Shown here: positions 7,443 through 15,195 of the stretch, piece by piece
Layout: each line of letters begins with the position of its first letter
Numbering within the stretch: the first letter of the stretch is position 1
Assembly: GCA_947474005.1 (NCBI GenBank)
Contig: CANJHI010000001.1
Location: 27,803-91,802 of the forward strand
DNA length: 64,000 bases
DNA from: Alphaproteobacteria bacterium
GTDB taxonomy: Bacteria; Pseudomonadota; Alphaproteobacteria; Reyranellales; Reyranellaceae
Reading direction: 5' to 3'
Position numbers and translations under genes: made by a program
Notes under the pieces: generated by a model
Databases searched by the model: none
What the model was told of the DNA's origin: nothing
What the model saw: only the letters and a program-made list of their open reading frames with translations

Positions 7443-9155
7443 ATGCGTGAACTCCTCTCCGAATCCCGCCTCTCCGACATCATCGAGCAGGCGCGCGGCC
7501 ACGCACCGGCTGACCTCGTCATAAAAGACGTCGGCATCCTCGACCTCACCTCGGGCGAGATCAAAACCGGCGACATCGCCATCGCCGGCGACCGCATCGT
7601 CGGCACGCACGAGACTTATCGGGGCGCCACCGAGATCGACGGGCGCGGCCTCACCGCCGTGCCGGGGTTCATCGACGCCCACGTCCATTGCGAATCCACC
7701 CTGGTCACGCCGCTGGAGTTCGACCGCTGCGTCGTGCCGCGCGGCACCACCACGGCGATCTGCGATCCGCACGAGATCAGCAACGTGCTGGGCATCCCAG
7801 GGCTGAAGTATTTCCTCGAGTGCGCGATGGTCACGGTGATGGATTTGCGCGTCCAGCTCTCGTCGTGCGTGCCGTCGACCCATCTCGAAACCTCGGGCGC
7901 CACCTTGGAGGCCGAGGATCTGCTGCCGTTCAAGCATCATCCCAAGGTGCTGGGGCTGGCCGAGTTCATGAACGTGCCGGGCGTGCTGGCGCGCGATCCC
8001 AAGGTGCTGAAGAAGCTCGCGGCCTTCTCCGACGTGCAGATCGACGGCCATTCGCCGCTGCTGTCGTCCTATGATCTCAATGCCTATATCGCATCAGGCG
8101 TGCGCAACTGCCATGAGACGACGTCGGCGGAGGAAGCGCGCGAGAAGCTGCGCAAGGGCATGCAGATCCTGGTGCGCGAGGGCACGGTGTCCAAGGATCT
8201 GGCGGCGCTGGCCGAGCTGATCACGACGGAGCGCGCGCCGTTCCTGGCCTTCTGCACCGACGACCGCAACCCGCTCGACATCGCCGAGGAGGGCCATGTC
8301 GATTACCTGATCCGCGCCGCCATCCGGAAGGGCGTGAAGCCGCTCAACGCCTATCGCGCCGCCACCTGGTCGGCCGCCCGCCACTTCGGCCTGTTCGACC
8401 GCGGGCTGGTGGCGCCGGGCCAGCGCGCCGATCTCGTGCTGCTGGAGGATTTCGAAACCTGCGCCGTGAAGCAGGTGATCTGCCGGGGCGCCCTGGTCAC
8501 TCCGGACCGGTTCCGGACGCGGCCGGACGTGGCGCTGGTCGGGCTCGATTCGGTGAAGCTGCGGCCGGTGACGGCTGGGACGTTCCGGGTTCCGGCGGGT
8601 GCGGGCGGATCGCCGCCGGTGATCGGCATCCGGCCGGGCCAGATCCTGACGGACCGGCTCTCGGTCCCGGTGGCGCGGCGGGACGGCGCCTTCGTGGCCG
8701 ATACAGCGTCCGATGTGCTCAAGGTGGCGGTGCTGGGCCGCCACAACACCGAGGGCAGGGTCGGGCGCGGGTTCGTGAAGGGTTTCGGCATCGCGCGCGG
8801 CGCCATCGCCTCGTCGATCGGCCACGGCAGCCACAATGTCTGCGTCATCGGCTGCACCGACGCCGACATGGCCGTCGCCGTGAATCGCCTGATCGCGCTG
8901 AAGGGCGGCTTCGTGGCCGCCGTCAATGGCCAGGTGGTGGCCGAGCTGGCCCTGCCCATCGCCGGCCTGATGAGCGACCAGCCGTTCGAGACGGTGGAGC
9001 AGGGGCTGCGGGCGCTGCGCACCGCCGTGCGCGGCCTCGGCACCACGCTGCACGAGCCCTTCCTGCAGATGGCCTTCCTGCCGCTGCCGGTGATCCCCCA
9101 CCTCCGTATCACCGACAAGGGCCTGGTCGACGTCGATAAATTCGCACTGGTCTAA
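7443..9155 (+). CDS. ade: Adenine deaminase
   Basis: A 570-residue amidohydrolase-superfamily adenine deaminase converting adenine to hypoxanthine in purine salvage; the length matches the family. The metal-binding motif DAHVHCEST is at residues 78-86, followed by RGTTTAICDPHEI. FCTDDRNPLD lies near residue 270, then AYRAATWSAARHFGL and the adenine-deaminase C-terminal domain with GIARGAIASSIGHGSHN. In-frame stops close upstream force the start to 7443 or later. No purine-rich ribosome site precedes that ATG, which is unusual here; translation may depend on the gene 41 bases upstream. A hairpin terminator lies at 9344-9397. Confidence 0.95.
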   Translation: MRELLSESRLSDIIEQARGHAPADLVIKDVGILDLTSGEIKTGDIAIAGDRIVGTHETYRGATEIDGRGLTAVPGFIDAHVHCESTLVTPLEFDRCVVPRGTTTAICDPHEISNVLGIPGLKYFLECAMVTVMDLRVQLSSCVPSTHLETSGATLEAEDLLPFKHHPKVLGLAEFMNVPGVLARDPKVLKKLAAFSDVQIDGHSPLLSSYDLNAYIASGVRNCHETTSAEEAREKLRKGMQILVREGTVSKDLAALAELITTERAPFLAFCTDDRNPLDIAEEGHVDYLIRAAIRKGVKPLNAYRAATWSAARHFGLFDRGLVAPGQRADLVLLEDFETCAVKQVICRGALVTPDRFRTRPDVALVGLDSVKLRPVTAGTFRVPAGAGGSPPVIGIRPGQILTDRLSVPVARRDGAFVADTASDVLKVAVLGRHNTEGRVGRGFVKGFGIARGAIASSIGHGSHNVCVIGCTDADMAVAVNRLIALKGGFVAAVNGQVVAELALPIAGLMSDQPFETVEQGLRALRTAVRGLGTTLHEPFLQMAFLPLPVIPHLRITDKGLVDVDKFALV

Positions 9156-9157
9156 CC

Positions 9158-9243
9158 GTCGCCCCGAGCGAAGCCGAGGGGCCTTGCCTGCAACAGACGA
9201 GGTCTCTCCACTACGCCTCGCTGCGCTCGGCTCCGGTCGAGAC
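9158..9243. repeat. Imperfect inverted repeat after ade
   Basis: The stretch directly after the ade stop has arms GCGAAGCCGAGG and CTCGCTGCGCTCGGCT. AGCCGAG at 9172-9178 is matched by CTCGGCT at 9226-9232. Its GAGCGAAGC core resembles the repeats at 6385 and 49081. Minus-strand readings through it give the serine- and arginine-rich pseudo-peptides typical of such elements. Confidence 0.5.
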
Positions 9244-9343
9244 GACGGAAATATTTGCTGTCCCCGGCGGGCTGCACACGAAATCGTGATGGAAAAATAC
9301 TTGCAGGTTGAACAGGTTTTGAGTTAAGTTTACGATAGCATCG

Positions 9344-9397
9344 CCACGAAATGCGCAGGCCGCCCGGATCACCGATCCGGAGCGGCCTTTTTCGTGG
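9344..9397. terminator. Strong, probably bidirectional intrinsic terminator
   Basis: The inner stem AGGCCGC-CCGGATC pairs with GATCCGG-(A)-GCGGCCT at 9357-9388 across an ACC loop: 14 bp with one bulged A. It is followed by TTTTT at 9388-9392. An outer stem, CCACGAAA at 9344-9351, pairs with TTTCGTGG at 9390-9397, so an A-run also flanks the left side. The position between convergent ade (+) and the ABC receptor gene (-) suits termination from both directions. Confidence 0.8.
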
Positions 9398-9671
9398 ACC
9401 GGTGGCGTCCCGCCACCAAGAACCTTTGGCCATGCCCCGCCCGGCGCGCCCGCCGGGTATAGTTCCCTGGAGGACCAGGGGAGGTCCCGCGGTCTGTACC
9501 GGATATTCGGTGTCCGACTACTGAACCGTGAGTAGCAAGCACAAGGCCGCCCCACCGCATTGACTGTCCGGCAGGTGGGTGGACCGAGGCGCAAAAACGC
9601 GTCCCAGCACATAGTTTTGACGGTCTACTGTGGCCGCCCGAGGTGGGGCCGCAGGGTCAGATTCTCGTCGA
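9398..9671. other. Gene-free structured region with tandem hairpins
   Basis: Three further short perfect hairpins follow the terminator: GGTGGCG-TCC-CGCCACC at 9401-9417, CCCGGCG-CGCC-CGCCGGG at 9440-9457, and TTCCCTGG-AGGA-CCAGGGGA at 9463-9482 (one G-T pair). A weaker CTACT...AGTAG pair lies downstream. I did not recognise 6S RNA, RNase P RNA, SRP RNA, tmRNA or a tRNA here. Short open frames on both strands lack ribosome sites and look spurious. The region could encode a structured small RNA; direction and boundaries cannot be assigned. Confidence 0.35.
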
Positions 9672-9742
9672 TGTCACAGGTGGGCGCTCAGCCTGTGTCA
9701 CAACATTTGTCTCAACTTGGTGTGACAATCTGGGATGTGACA
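9672..9742. repeat. Cluster of four TGTCACA/TGTGACA heptamers
   Basis: TGTCACA occurs at 9672-9678 and 9696-9702. Its reverse complement TGTGACA occurs at 9721-9727 and 9736-9742. The array ends two bases before the stop codon of the ABC receptor gene. The two pairs can fold into alternative stem-loops or act as protein-binding half-sites; which applies is not evident. Confidence 0.5.
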
Positions 9743-9743
9743 T

Positions 9744-11333
9744 TCACTTGTCGAACCAGACGTCCTCGAAGCGCGAGCCGTTGTAGAGGCTGTTCACCAT
9801 GGGGCTGAAACCCTTGACGTAGGGGTGCCAGCAGCTCCCCGAGGCGTTCCACATGATGATGGGCCGGGCGCCGTCCTCGAGCAGCTGCTTGTCGATCTGC
9901 CAGACGATTTGCTTCCGCTTCTCCACGTCGGTCTCGGCCGACTGCACCGGGAACAGCTTCTCGATCTCGGGATTGCAGTAGCCGGTGTAGTTGCGCTCCG
10001 ACTTGCAGGCGTAGTGCTCGAAATAGGTCTGGTCGGGATCATCGACGCCGTTGCCGGTGGTGTTGAGGCCGATCGAGTAGTCCTTGCGCGCCACCTTGGC
10101 GAACCACAGCGAGGTGTCGACGAGCTCGAGCTCGCCGTCGATGTAGACCTCCTTGAGCTGGTCGATCAGCAGCACGGCGGGGTCGCGGTAGAGCAGGTGG
10201 TTGCGGGTGGCGACTTTTAGCTTGAGCTTCTTGTCCGGTCCGTAGCCCGCCTTCTTCATGATCTCGCGGGCTTCCTCGCGGTTCTTCTTCACGTCGGGTC
10301 CGTAGCCCGGCACCGCGTCGTACATCGCCTGGGGCAGGCCCCACACGCCGTTGGGCGCCGGCTCCATGACGCCGCCGATGTCGGCCTCGCCCTGGTTGAT
10401 GATGTCGATGAAGGTCTTGCGGTCGATGCTGAGCAGCATGGCGCGGCGGACGTCGGCATTGTCGAACGGCGGCGCCTCGCGGTTCACGATCAGGTTGGTG
10501 CTGTTGTTCATCGCCGCCACTTCGCAGATCGCCTTGGGCGACTGGGTCTTCATGTCCTTCAAGAGCGGAATGGTGACGGCATAGGGCGCCGTCATGTCGT
10601 AGCGGTTGGTCACGAAGCCCAGGATCGCCGTGGCGCGGGCCGGCACGATCGAGAACTCGATGCCGTCGAGGTAGGGCTTGCCCTTCTTGAAGTAGTCGGG
10701 ATTGCGGGTGAGCCGCACGATCTCCTTCTGCTTCCATTCGGCGAGCTTGAACGGGCCGGTGCCGATCGGTTTGGTCCGCATTTCGGCGGCCGTGGCGTGG
10801 CAGGGATAGACCGGGCTGTAGCCGGAGGCCAGCAGCACCAGCAGCGAGGGCTGCGGGGCGCCGAGATGGAAGGTCGCCTCATAGTCGCCGTTGGTCGTGA
10901 TCTTCTCGACGTTCCAGTACCATGACGAGCGCGGGTTCTTGCGCAGCTTGGTCTCGCCCTTGCCGGCCAGCATGTCCCACGTGCACTTCACGTCCTTGGA
11001 GGTGAACGGCTTGCCGTCGTGCCATTTCACGCCCTGGTGCAGCTTGAAGGTGAGCTGCTTGCCGTCGGCGCTCCACGCCCAGCTTTCGGCCAGGTCGGGC
11101 CGGATGGTCTTCAGGCTGTTCTGCGGGATCTGCTGATCGAACAGCACCAGGTTGTTGTAGATTCCCATGAAGGGCACGACCGTCGAGGTCGTGGCCTCCT
11201 CGAGGATCGAGGCGCTTGGCGGGTTGTCCTGGAAGTACATCCTGAGCGTCCCGCCGCTCTTCTGCGCCAGCGCCGGAGATGCAGCGATTCCCAGGGCCGC
11301 CAGGGCGCACGATACTCCCGTCCAAAACCGCAT
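9744..11333 (-). CDS. ABC transporter substrate-binding protein, family 5 (peptide/nickel type)
   Basis: A periplasmic receptor of the DppA/OppA family (about 530 residues), which delivers peptides, opines or other solutes to an ABC importer. It has a Sec signal peptide ending SPALAQ and then KSGGTLRMYFQDNPP. Family features include LAESWAWSADGKQLTFKLHQGVKWHDGKPF near residues 80-110, and IGTGPFKLAEWKQKE. Two ATGs open the gene, at 11339 and 11333. AGGGAGGA touches the first but is spaced 6-7 bases from the second, so 11333 is preferred. It lies 83 bases after phnE on the same strand and could be transcribed with it. No matching permease or ATPase genes are present. Confidence 0.9.
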   Translation of the reverse strand: MRFWTGVSCALAALGIAASPALAQKSGGTLRMYFQDNPPSASILEEATTSTVVPFMGIYNNLVLFDQQIPQNSLKTIRPDLAESWAWSADGKQLTFKLHQGVKWHDGKPFTSKDVKCTWDMLAGKGETKLRKNPRSSWYWNVEKITTNGDYEATFHLGAPQPSLLVLLASGYSPVYPCHATAAEMRTKPIGTGPFKLAEWKQKEIVRLTRNPDYFKKGKPYLDGIEFSIVPARATAILGFVTNRYDMTAPYAVTIPLLKDMKTQSPKAICEVAAMNNSTNLIVNREAPPFDNADVRRAMLLSIDRKTFIDIINQGEADIGGVMEPAPNGVWGLPQAMYDAVPGYGPDVKKNREEAREIMKKAGYGPDKKLKLKVATRNHLLYRDPAVLLIDQLKEVYIDGELELVDTSLWFAKVARKDYSIGLNTTGNGVDDPDQTYFEHYACKSERNYTGYCNPEIEKLFPVQSAETDVEKRKQIVWQIDKQLLEDGARPIIMWNASGSCWHPYVKGFSPMVNSLYNGSRFEDVWFDK

Positions 11334-11416
11334 TTTCATTCCTCCCTGCCTCGATTTGCAGAGAGGATGAACGGTCGGGCCGGGCGCGTCGAGAACGCTG
11401 CGTTACCGTGCTTCGC

Positions 11417-12211
11417 TTAGCGGATCATGGCCCTGAGCATGGACGAGACCAGGTCGGTGGCGAGCACGAGGACCAGGATCACGATCACGCAGGCCGCGGT
11501 GTCCTCGTAGGCGAACAGCTTCATCGAGCTGATCAGCTCGAAGCCGATACCGCCCGCGCCCACCATGCCGAGCACGGTGGAGACGCGAATGTTGGTCTCG
11601 AAGCGATAGAGCACGACGCCGATCCAGGTCGGCAGGACCTGCGGCAGCACGCCGAACACGATGCGCTGCAGCGTTCCGGCGCCGGCGGCGCGCAAGGCGT
11701 CGAGCGGGCCCTCGTCGATCTCCTCGATGGCCTCGGCGAAGAACTTGCCCAGCATGCCGGCGCCATGCAGCGCGATGGCCAGCACGCCGGCGAACGGGCC
11801 GAGGCCGACGGCGGCCACGAAGATCAGCGCCAGGATGATCTCGTTGATGCCGCGCATCACGTTCAGGACCTGGCGCAGGCCGTGGAACACCCAGGCGTAG
11901 GGCGAGAGGTTGCGCGCGGCGAAAAAGCAGACCGGCAGGGCCAGCACGATGCCAAGCAGCGTGCCCCAGAGCGCGATCTGCACCGTCTCGACGGCGGGCT
12001 TCACCAGCTTCTGCATGAAGGCGAAGTTGGGCGGCAGCATGCGGCTGATGAAGTCGGCAATCCACGGCAGGCCGTCGATGAAGCCGGTGATGCTGAGGTG
12101 GGTGCCCTGGGCCGACCACCACAGCACGGCCGCCGAGAGGCCAAGAATGGGGGCCAGGATCCACCAGCCGAGCGGACCGCGCGGCTTGTTGACGACGAAT
12201 TGCAGGGACAT
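11417..12211 (-). CDS. phnE: Phosphonate ABC transporter permease PhnE
   Basis: Inner-membrane permease of the PhnCDE phosphonate importer, 264 residues. It has an N-terminal membrane segment (WWILAPILGLSAAVLWWS) and a PhnE-type core: TVQIALWGTLLGIVLALPVC, then RGINEIILALIFVAAVGLGPFAGVLAIALH. The ATPase-contact (EAA) loop reads EAIEEIDEGPLDALRAAGAG. GMVGAGGIGFEL follows near the end. It starts 2 bases after the phnC stop and is the last of the three transport genes. The neighbouring phnC, phnD and dehydrogenase support phosphonate uptake. Confidence 0.93.
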   Translation of the reverse strand: MSLQFVVNKPRGPLGWWILAPILGLSAAVLWWSAQGTHLSITGFIDGLPWIADFISRMLPPNFAFMQKLVKPAVETVQIALWGTLLGIVLALPVCFFAARNLSPYAWVFHGLRQVLNVMRGINEIILALIFVAAVGLGPFAGVLAIALHGAGMLGKFFAEAIEEIDEGPLDALRAAGAGTLQRIVFGVLPQVLPTWIGVVLYRFETNIRVSTVLGMVGAGGIGFELISSMKLFAYEDTAACVIVILVLVLATDLVSSMLRAMIR

Positions 12212-12213
12212 GG

Positions 12214-13044
12214 CTAGGCCCTTTCTTCGACAGCGGCGGCGGCGATGACCGCCTCAGCCGCGGTGCGCCGGCGCTCGGTGAGGCGCTGGGCGGCGTCGAG
12301 CACGTTGGGATCGTCGAGGCCGGGGTAGATGCTGCGGATGACGTCGCCGCTCACGCCTGATGGTGGGCCGTCATAGACGATCTGGCCGGCGGAGAGGCCG
12401 ACCACGCGCTCGGCGAACTCCAGCGCATAGTCGATCTGGTGCAGGTTGCAGAGCACGGCGATGTTGGATTCCTTGCAGCTCTTCTTGAGATAAGTGAGCA
12501 CGGTGCGCGAGGTCTTGGGATCGAGGCTGGCCACCGGCTCGTCGGCCAGCATGAACTTGGGCTGCTGCGCCAGCGCCCGGGCGATGCCCACCCGCTGCTG
12601 CTCGCCACCCGACAGCGCATCGGCACGGCTCTTGGCCTTGTGCGACATCGCGACCTGTTCCAGGCAATGCATCGCGATACGGACGTCGGCTTCGGGGAAG
12701 AGCTGCAACGAGCTGAGAATGGGTGAGAGATCGGCCATGCGGCCGACCAGCACGTTCTTCAGCACGCTGAGGCGCTTCACCAGATTGTGCTGCTGGAAGA
12801 TCATGGCGACGTTGCGCCGAAGCAGGCGCAGGTCGCGGCGGTTGGACGACAGCGACGTGCCGTCGACCACGATGTTGCCGGCGGTCGGGTCGATCAGCCG
12901 GTTGATGCAGCGCAGCAGCGTCGATTTGCCGGCGCCCGACGGCCCCAGCACGACCACGAACTCGCCGGGCCGGATCGACAGGCTGACGTCGCGCAACGCC
13001 TGGTGCTCGCCGTAGGACTTGGCGAGGCCTTTTATTTCGATCAT
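12214..13044 (-). CDS. phnC: Phosphonate ABC transporter ATP-binding protein PhnC
   Basis: Cytoplasmic ATPase of the phosphonate importer, 276 residues. The Walker A motif GPSGAGKST lies at about residues 34-42, followed by a Q-loop in [20 protein letters not shown]. The signature motif is [15 protein letters not shown], with Walker B FMLADEP and an SLDPKTS D-loop. The PhnC-typical switch region reads [20 protein letters not shown]. The frame stays open far upstream, but the ATG at 13044 ([12 protein letters not shown]) is where homology begins. It lies 23 bases after the phnD stop. The last 25 residues are Ala/Glu/Arg-rich and look non-conserved. Confidence 0.95.
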   Translation of the reverse strand: MIEIKGLAKSYGEHQALRDVSLSIRPGEFVVVLGPSGAGKSTLLRCINRLIDPTAGNIVVDGTSLSSNRRDLRLLRRNVAMIFQQHNLVKRLSVLKNVLVGRMADLSPILSSLQLFPEADVRIAMHCLEQVAMSHKAKSRADALSGGEQQRVGIARALAQQPKFMLADEPVASLDPKTSRTVLTYLKKSCKESNIAVLCNLHQIDYALEFAERVVGLSAGQIVYDGPPSGVSGDVIRSIYPGLDDPNVLDAAQRLTERRRTAAEAVIAAAAVEERA

Positions 13045-13067
13045 GTGCGGCCCCCGATCATCGCCCG

Positions 13068-13946
13068 CTACTTCTGCTTCTTGAGGTCGATGTTCGCGAG
13101 CTTCGCGGTCTCGCGCACGATGTCGTAGGCTTGGTCGTTGGTTTCCTTGAAACCGTTCAGCTTGCCCTGGTCGGACCAGTTGAGGTCCTTGATCGACAGG
13201 AACGCGGCCTTCACCTTGGCCTTCATCTCGGGCGAGAGGTCCTTGCGCCACACCATGGGCGACTCGGGGATCGGCGCGGATTCCCATACGACCTGGATCT
13301 GGTCGGCCTTGATGTGGCCCTTGGCGATGGCGGCATCGAGGATGCGGTCGGCGATGGTGGCGGCGTCGACCTTGCCGTTGGCCACGGCCAGCGCGTTGGC
13401 GTCGTGGGCGCCGGTGAAGAGCACCGTCTTGAAGTCGCGCTTGGGATCGATGCCGGCCTTGATCAGGCCCGCCAGCGGGAAGGCGTAGCCCGAGGTCGAG
13501 GCGGGATCGACGAAGGCGAAGTTCTTGCCCTTGAGATCGTCGAGGGTTTTGATGCCGCTCGACTTCAGGGCGATGATTTTGCTGTGATAGTAGGTGCGGC
13601 CGGCCTTGGCGGTCTCGGCGATGGCGAAGGCCTCGACCGGCGTCACGGTGGTGGCCAGCACGTAGGAGAACGGCCCGAGGTAGGCGATGTCGAGATGCTT
13701 GGCGCGCAAGGCCTCGATGACGCCGTTGTAGTCGGTGGCGACGAAGCCCTGGACCTTGTAGCCGGAGTTCTTCTCGACCGCGTCGAGGATGTCCTTGCTC
13801 TGCGCCAGCATGGCCCGCGAATCCTCCGACGGGATCAAGCCGACCTTGAGGACCTGCGGAGCAGCCTGGGCGTAGGCGCTGCCTGAGCCGGCCAAGAAGG
13901 TGCCGGCGGTGAGAAGTCCGAAATCGCGACGCGTCATCCTGGTCAT
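13068..13946 (-). CDS. phnD: Phosphonate ABC transporter substrate-binding protein PhnD
   Basis: Periplasmic phosphonate receptor, 292 residues. MTRMTRRDFGLLTAGTFLAG carries a twin-arginine motif, so Tat export is likely, with cleavage after GSAYAQ. The mature protein opens LKVGLIPSEDSRAML and shows the PhnD core: ALRAKHLDIAYLGPFSYVLA, GKNFAFVDPASTSGYAFP and LFTGAHDANALAVANGKVDAA. The frame continues far upstream, but the ATG at 13946 has GGAGG five bases before it and the signal peptide directly after. It lies between the iron alcohol dehydrogenase and phnC, all in one direction. Ligand preference among phosphonates is unknown. Confidence 0.94.
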   Translation of the reverse strand: MTRMTRRDFGLLTAGTFLAGSGSAYAQAAPQVLKVGLIPSEDSRAMLAQSKDILDAVEKNSGYKVQGFVATDYNGVIEALRAKHLDIAYLGPFSYVLATTVTPVEAFAIAETAKAGRTYYHSKIIALKSSGIKTLDDLKGKNFAFVDPASTSGYAFPLAGLIKAGIDPKRDFKTVLFTGAHDANALAVANGKVDAATIADRILDAAIAKGHIKADQIQVVWESAPIPESPMVWRKDLSPEMKAKVKAAFLSIKDLNWSDQGKLNGFKETNDQAYDIVRETAKLANIDLKKQK

Positions 13947-13975
13947 TTTTTCCTCCGTTATTCGTCTTTTCTTGT

Positions 13976-15088
13976 TTAAGCGGCCATTTCGGCCAACAAC
14001 GTCTCCCGTCGTCCGATGAAATTGCGACCTCGGTCGCCCGCCAGTGCGTCGTCGACCAGCGCCGCCCAGTCGCGCGCGGCAATGCCGTGCTGGGTGGCGT
14101 CGGGCGAGATGCCGAGCTTCTTCAGTAAGGTTTCCAGCCGCGCTGCACCCGCCGTGAGGTCGGGTCCGAAGATGCGGCGCAGCGAGGCATCGCAGGCGGG
14201 ATCGCAGCCGGCCACGGCGCGCATCACCATGGGCAGGCTGAAGGAACAGGCAATGCCGTGCGGCACGCCGTGATGCAGCGTCAGATGGTAGGAGAGCGCA
14301 TGGGCGAGCGCCGTGCGGGTGTTGGAGAAGGCCAGGCCGGCGAACAGGCTGGCGCGGGCCACGCGCGTCCGCAGGGCCTCGTTTCGGAGATCGTCGGCCA
14401 GCAGCGGCAGGGCGTCGAGCACCTCGCGAGCGGCGACTTCGGCCAGCGATCCCGACACCGGGTTGGCGTTGACGTTCCAGATGCTTTCCAGCGCGTGGCT
14501 GAGCGCATCGAGGCCGGTGCTGATGGTGATGGCGCGCGGCAGCCCAAGGGTCAGCAGCGGATCCACCAGCGCCGCCTCGGGATAGAGCGTGTCGCGGGCC
14601 AGCGAGTATTTCTTCATCGCCCCGGTGTCCCACACCGTGGCCCACGAGGTGACCTCGCTGCCGGTGCCTGCCGTGGTCGGGATGGCGATGATCGGCGTCC
14701 GGCCGAGTGCCTCGCCACCAGTGCCTGTCTCCAAGTGGCGTCGCGCCCTGTCGAAATCTCCTGACGCGGCCGCCAGGACCTTGGCGGCATCCATCACCGA
14801 GCCGCCGCCCAGGGCCACGATCGCCTCGACGGGGCGTGCTGCGGTGGCATAGGTCCGGCAGGACTCGGCCAAGCCGATGAAATCCGGATTGGGGCCGATG
14901 TTGCGCACCATGACGGTGGGCGAGCCGGCCAGCGCCACGACGCGGCGCGTCAACTCGGCAAAGACACCGCCGCCATTGGCGTCGTCGTAGGTCGCCAGGC
15001 AATAGGCCCGGCCGGCCAGGACCTTGCCCAGCGTCTCGAAGACGCCGGCGCCGAACTTCACGTCGACCGGATTACGGTAGCGCCACAT
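13976..15088 (-). CDS. Iron-containing (type III) alcohol dehydrogenase, phosphonate-cluster associated
   Basis: A 370-residue group III alcohol dehydrogenase; members reduce aldehydes or oxidise alcohols with NAD(P) and a divalent metal, often Fe(II). The nucleotide site shows VALGGGSVMDAAKVL and the loop PTTAGTGSEVTSWATVWD. The metal-binding region follows, with GLDALSHALE and HALSYHLTLHHGVPHGIA, which supply the expected His ligands. Position at the head of phnD-phnC-phnE suggests an aldehyde/alcohol step in phosphonate use, such as on phosphonoacetaldehyde. The ATG at 15088 (MWRYRNPV) is preferred over 15130 because a GGGAGAGAGG site precedes it. No C-P bond cleaving gene is nearby. Confidence 0.85.
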   Translation of the reverse strand: MWRYRNPVDVKFGAGVFETLGKVLAGRAYCLATYDDANGGGVFAELTRRVVALAGSPTVMVRNIGPNPDFIGLAESCRTYATAARPVEAIVALGGGSVMDAAKVLAAASGDFDRARRHLETGTGGEALGRTPIIAIPTTAGTGSEVTSWATVWDTGAMKKYSLARDTLYPEAALVDPLLTLGLPRAITISTGLDALSHALESIWNVNANPVSGSLAEVAAREVLDALPLLADDLRNEALRTRVARASLFAGLAFSNTRTALAHALSYHLTLHHGVPHGIACSFSLPMVMRAVAGCDPACDASLRRIFGPDLTAGAARLETLLKKLGISPDATQHGIAARDWAALVDDALAGDRGRNFIGRRETLLAEMAA

Positions 15089-15195
15089 CCGCGCCTCTCT
15101 CCCATAACTCTGTTGCTCTTTTGTGGACAAGTCTCCGGCCGGGTCTCACATTTATCCAATTCAAAGATTCTCCAACTCACATTGAGAAAATCAAT
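15089..15195. promoter_or_regulatory. Divergent phn/LysR regulatory region with CTCACAT repeats
   Basis: This 107-base gap separates the divergent dehydrogenase-phn operon and the LysR gene. CTCACAT occurs at 15145-15151 and 15176-15182, 31 bp or about three helical turns apart. An inverted ATGAGAC at 15196-15202 overlaps the LysR start codon. This suits a LysR-type operator controlling both directions. No convincing -35/-10 pair could be assigned by eye. Confidence 0.4.

Noticed and set aside
9350-9523. A short plus-strand frame starting inside the terminator hairpin
   Set aside because: Start and early codons lie within the terminator stem and no ribosome site is present.
9211-9612. A 133-residue minus-strand open frame in the structured gap
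   Set aside because: It spans a terminator and repeat, ends in typical repeat-derived residues and has no ribosome site or family match.
9398-9671. Known RNA genes such as 6S, RNase P, tmRNA or SRP RNA in the hairpin region
   Set aside because: None of the core motifs I know for these RNAs could be found.
13045-14082. Upstream in-frame extension of phnC
   Set aside because: The added residues are Arg/Gly/Gln-rich shadow of phnD; ABC homology begins at ATG 13044.
13947-15002. Upstream in-frame extension of phnD
   Set aside because: The extension is shadow sequence of the dehydrogenase gene; a signal peptide and ribosome site fix the start at 13946.
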